Shown here: piece after piece, positions 61,901 through 64,000 of the stretch | Layout of the letters: the number at the start of each line of letters is the position of its first letter | Position numbering within the stretch: the stretch's first letter is position 1 | Source: Halarchaeoplasma sp046498385 | GTDB lineage: Archaea > Thermoplasmatota > Thermoplasmata > Halarchaeoplasmatales > Halarchaeoplasmataceae | Length of the DNA stretch: 64,000 bases | NCBI GenBank assembly: GCA_046498385.1 | Contig: JAWOAU010000059.1 | Location: 1 to 64,000, forward strand | Reading direction: 5' to 3' | Made by a program: the position numbers and the translations under genes | Notes under the pieces: model-generated | The model's database searches: none | What the model was told of the DNA's origin: nothing | The model's input: the letters and a program-made list of their open reading frames with translations, nothing else

Positions 61901-63823
61901 TCACACATCAATGTTGGTTGCCATTTTAGCGTTATTCTCAATGAACTCCCTTCGGGGTTCTACATGTTTTCCCATCAATACGTCAAAGAGCTGGTCCGCC
62001 TCTATGGCATCTTCTATGGTTACTTGCGCCAGTATTCTATTTTCCGGGTTCATGGTTGTTTCCCAGAGTTCAGCGGGGTTCATCTCACCCAGACCTTTGT
62101 ACCTCTGGATGCCTATCCCTCTGTTTCCCCATTCTTCCATCAGTTCCCTCTTTTCTCTTTCGTTGTAAACATACCTCTCGGAACGCCCCTTTTTCAATTT
62201 GTAGAGGGGAGGTTGCGCCATGTAAAGGTACCCTAGGTCGATGATATCTTTCATATACCTGTAGAAAAAGGTGAAAAGAAGTGTTCGGATGTGTGCGCCG
62301 TCAACATCGGCATCTGTCATAATTATAATCTTATGATATCTGACTGATTCTGGATCGAATTCGCTATGGAAACCAGCCCCGAGCGCGGATATCATGGATC
62401 GTATTTCCTTGTTCTCCAGCATCTTGTCTATTCTAGCCTTCTCTACGTTTATTATTTTACCTCGTAGCGGGAGGATTGCCTGGAAGTCCCGATCTCTTCC
62501 CTGCTTGGCAGATCCCCCTGCCGAATCGCCCTCGACTATGTAAAGTTCGGACACCTCGGGGTCTGGGTTAGAACAATCTGCTAATTTGCCGGGTAGATCC
62601 ATGCTTTCAAGTATACCCTTACGCCTAGTCAACTCTTTTGCCTTCCGTGCAGCCTGTCTCGCCTTGGCGGCCATCAAGGCCTTTTCGATGACGATTTCCG
62701 CTTCGGTAGGATGTTCTTCCAAATAGGTCATCAGCCGCTTACCGACCACTGACTGCACTATCCCTCTTATCTCGCTGTTGCCAAGTTTCATCTTGGTTTG
62801 GCCTTCGAACTGCGGCTCAGGCAGTTTTACGTTCACTATGGCGGTCAACCCCTCTCTGAAATCATCACCGGCAAGTTCTATATCCTTTGCATAGCCGTTC
62901 TTTTCGGCATACTTTTTCAATACGTTTGTTAGACCCGCTCTGAACCCGGTCAGATGGGTACCGCCTTCGAGCGTATGTATGTTATTGGCAAAGGGATATA
63001 TATTCCTTGTAGAGTACGAGTCCGAGAGGTACTGCATAGCGATCTCAACGTGCACACCGTTCAAGCGGTCCTTGAAGTAAATAACATTAGGGTGAAGAGA
63101 TTCCTTACCTTGGTTCAGGTATTCAACGAACTCTATTATCCCCCCTTCCGCGTAGAACTCCTCACTTTCTTTTGATCTCTCGTCTTCCAGGATTATCTTT
63201 AGCCCTTTGTTCAAGAAAGCCAACTCTCTCATCCTTCTTTTCAGTGTTTGGTAATTGAACTCTAGGATCTCAAATATTTCAGGGTCGGGTTTGAACCTTA
63301 CCGTACTACCGTTCCGTCCCTCAAAACTTCCTATCTCTTCTAATCCTGTTACAGGTTTCCCCCGCTGATACTTTTGTTTGTATCTTTTTCCCTCTCTCTT
63401 CACCTCAACGGTTAGCCATTGGGATATGGCGTTGACAACCGAAACACCCACTCCGTGCAAACCGCCGGAGACCTTGTAGCTTTTATTGTCGAATTTACCA
63501 CCTGCGTGAAGCTTTGTCATCACTATCTCCACACCGGGTCTTCCGTACTGCGGATGCACGCTGACAGGTATCCCCCTTCCGTTGTCCTTAACACTGACAC
63601 TCCCGTCTTCGTGGAGTAATATCTTGATCCTGTCACAGTATCCTCCCATAGCTTCGTCTATGGCGTTATCCACCACCTCATAGACTAGATGATGCAGTCC
63701 TCTCTCATCTGTGCTACCTATGTACATACTAGGCCGTTTCCGGACTGCGTCTAACCCCTCAAGGACCTTGATCTTGTCTGAATCGTAAACTTCTTTCTGT
63801 TCTATAATCGTTTTCTCTGACAT
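61901..63823 (-). CDS. gyrB: DNA gyrase subunit B
   Basis: A 640-residue ATPase subunit. The GHKL ATP site is visible: EVVDNAIDEAMGG, DNGRGIPV and GGLHGVGVSVVNA. The transducer domain follows, and the TOPRIM domain has EGDSAGGSAKQGRDR and the metal cluster DADVDGAH. The C-terminal segment RYKGLGEMNPAELWETTMNPE is typical. It forms an operon with gyrA and has its own TATA box upstream. It is short, like Gram-positive and archaeal forms, without the E. coli insert. Confidence 0.95.
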   Translation of the reverse strand: MSEKTIIEQKEVYDSDKIKVLEGLDAVRKRPSMYIGSTDERGLHHLVYEVVDNAIDEAMGGYCDRIKILLHEDGSVSVKDNGRGIPVSVHPQYGRPGVEIVMTKLHAGGKFDNKSYKVSGGLHGVGVSVVNAISQWLTVEVKREGKRYKQKYQRGKPVTGLEEIGSFEGRNGSTVRFKPDPEIFEILEFNYQTLKRRMRELAFLNKGLKIILEDERSKESEEFYAEGGIIEFVEYLNQGKESLHPNVIYFKDRLNGVHVEIAMQYLSDSYSTRNIYPFANNIHTLEGGTHLTGFRAGLTNVLKKYAEKNGYAKDIELAGDDFREGLTAIVNVKLPEPQFEGQTKMKLGNSEIRGIVQSVVGKRLMTYLEEHPTEAEIVIEKALMAAKARQAARKAKELTRRKGILESMDLPGKLADCSNPDPEVSELYIVEGDSAGGSAKQGRDRDFQAILPLRGKIINVEKARIDKMLENKEIRSMISALGAGFHSEFDPESVRYHKIIIMTDADVDGAHIRTLLFTFFYRYMKDIIDLGYLYMAQPPLYKLKKGRSERYVYNEREKRELMEEWGNRGIGIQRYKGLGEMNPAELWETTMNPENRILAQVTIEDAIEADQLFDVLMGKHVEPRREFIENNAKMATNIDV

Positions 63824-63884
63824 TCTTTAACCACCGTAATTTGATAAGTCGGTTCATAGCATCCAATGGTGCATCCCGACGGCG

Positions 63885-63894
63885 GTATTTAACC
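63885..63894 (-). promoter_or_regulatory. TATA box of the gyrBA operon
   Basis: Read on the minus strand it is GGTTAAATAC, about 65 bp before the gyrB ATG at 63823, leaving a leader of about 37 nt. A second possible element near 63926 exists. From there to the window end no gene is seen. Confidence 0.5.
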
Positions 63895-64000
63895 ACGTCT
63901 TACACATGAAGCCACAAGGGTGAAGGGTATATTAATCTTTCCTAAGTGTACTGGGTATAAAAAGAAAAAAGTATTAGCTCATTTATTATCCGACCACTTT

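Overview
The window reads as a chromosomal stretch of an archaeon. The evidence is an archaeal-type SRP 7S RNA, archaeal/eukaryal-type PheRS beta and LeuRS, archaeal-type phosphoglycerate mutase, DUF63, DUF92 and DUF355 proteins, TATA-box promoters often 25-35 bp from a leaderless start, and a tRNA gene without encoded CCA. Bacterial-type DNA gyrase (gyrB-gyrA), the secreted peptidases and the peptide ABC transporter would fit a Thermoplasmata-like euryarchaeon, perhaps a protein-degrading sediment lineage such as Marine Benthic Group D. The lineage is an inference; no marker gene for placement was searched.

Layout. 1-640: a short block with different-looking composition, carrying a 5'-truncated D12-class adenine methylase and a partial unknown ORF on the minus strand. 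It is fused abruptly to a 5'-truncated subtilase gene, which is a likely contig chimera or recombination scar. 642-10065: two large secreted peptidases (S8 subtilase, M14 carboxypeptidase) that share Ig-like, LamG-like and C-terminal modules, separated by two decayed glycosyltransferase genes. 10122-25721: housekeeping and regulatory genes (2-hydroxyacid dehydrogenase, wHTH-AAA-TPR regulator, flavodiiron protein, glutamine synthetase, phosphoesterase, DUF2148, PQQ beta-propeller, UbiA prenyltransferase, PheRS beta, ScpB, TrmJ-like methylase). 25946-36048: a complete oligopeptide ABC transporter (anchored binding protein, DppB, a giant DppC, DppD, DppF), followed by two small unknown genes. 37389-40472: a large surface protein with a glutamate-rich cytoplasmic tail. 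40797-49902: MoaE, a small conserved-looking ORF, tRNA-Gly(GCC), an AAA ATPase plus REC-PAS-GAF sensor pair, an EamA transporter, SRP RNA, a Trm9-like methyltransferase, DUF92, ApgM and DUF355. 49985-56986: LeuRS, then a UDP-sugar block (nucleotidyltransferase/acyltransferase, GlmS, DUF63). 57055-64000: a ribbon-helix-helix regulator, an intact IS66-family insertion with perfect 8-bp target duplication, gyrA and gyrB.

How it works together. The secreted S8 and M14 peptidases could release peptides that the membrane-anchored Dpp system imports; glutamine synthetase handles nitrogen and the flavodiiron protein handles oxygen. The most unusual element is the DppC-type permease: about 770 residues, including eight copies of a roughly 65-residue repeat, are inserted in its first extracellular loop. 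The matching surface proteins with Ig-like repeats suggest a cell envelope specialised for handling polypeptides outside the cell.
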